Under the pieces are notes generated by a model. The model searched no databases and was not told the origin of the DNA. It saw only the letters and a list, made by a program, of their open reading frames with translations. Made by a program: the position numbers and the translations under genes. DNA of 57,347 bases. It comes from Polytrichum commune. Taxonomy: Eukaryota; Streptophyta; Polytrichopsida; Polytrichales; Polytrichaceae. Shown in pieces: positions 57,301 to 57,347 of this stretch (position 1 is its first letter; every line of letters starts with the position of its first letter). The stretch is from assembly GCA_950295325.1 (NCBI GenBank), contig OX485808.1, positions 33,381,180 to 33,438,526 of the forward strand, read 5' to 3'.

Positions 57301-57347
57301 CAATATACGTGCGAACAAATGATAGGGTATTTTAAAAACATGAGGGC

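Noticed and set aside
1-57347. tRNA genes, rRNA, organelle inserts, complete virus-like genomes
   Set aside because: I looked for B-box/TΨC-like signatures, rRNA core motifs and plastid or mitochondrial gene text, and found none I could support.

Overview
This window looks like nuclear DNA of a land plant. It holds a U2 snRNA gene with plant-style upstream spacing, a plant-specific B3 DNA-binding protein gene, a split nuclear gene whose product starts with a plastid transit-peptide-like sequence, and a dense mix of plant transposons (hAT, MULE, CACTA, PIF/Harbinger-type MITEs, copia and other LTR elements). Genes are intron-rich and most of the window is AT-rich repeat. I cannot name the species; nothing read here separates a seed plant from a fern, lycophyte or bryophyte.

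Layout. 1-3.4 kb: remnants of two hAT transposases. 4.3-4.6 kb: U2 snRNA gene with TATA and an upstream-element-like motif. 4.6-9.1 kb: mostly unassigned, with one plausible membrane-protein exon on the minus strand. 9.1-12.45 kb: four small MITEs with terminal repeats and TTA/TAA/TA duplications. 12.88-17.46 kb: a five-exon gene for a small plastid-type protein, with MITEs in its introns. 17.5-21.2 kb: dispersed repeats, a GC-rich patch and an LTR with its polypurine tract. 21.86-23.9 kb: a decayed MULE. 24.4-33.8 kb: a very large, old palindrome whose left arm was split by a 5-kb LTR-like unit carrying a 627-codon reading frame and by a younger 1-kb foldback element. 33.8-37.1 kb: unrecognised coding fragments and a second decayed MULE. 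38.8-49.4 kb: a third decayed MULE, split by a complete 7,053-bp CACTA element, itself split by a 1.5-kb solo LTR. 53.07-54.54 kb: a B3-domain gene on the minus strand. 54.57 kb to the end: the 5' part of a copia element whose leader is split by a second solo LTR of the same family.

Most notable: the CACTA element appears to encode one protein in which a SET-like domain lies between an N-terminal Cys-rich segment and the TNP2 transposase. The joins fall at introns of compatible (phase 0) boundaries. The copy is damaged by a solo LTR, two one-base frameshifts in homopolymers and three TGA stops, but the order can be read. The nesting order is explicit: MULE is older than CACTA, which is older than the solo LTR. 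Target-site duplications are visible, and the reading frame resumes exactly across both insertions.
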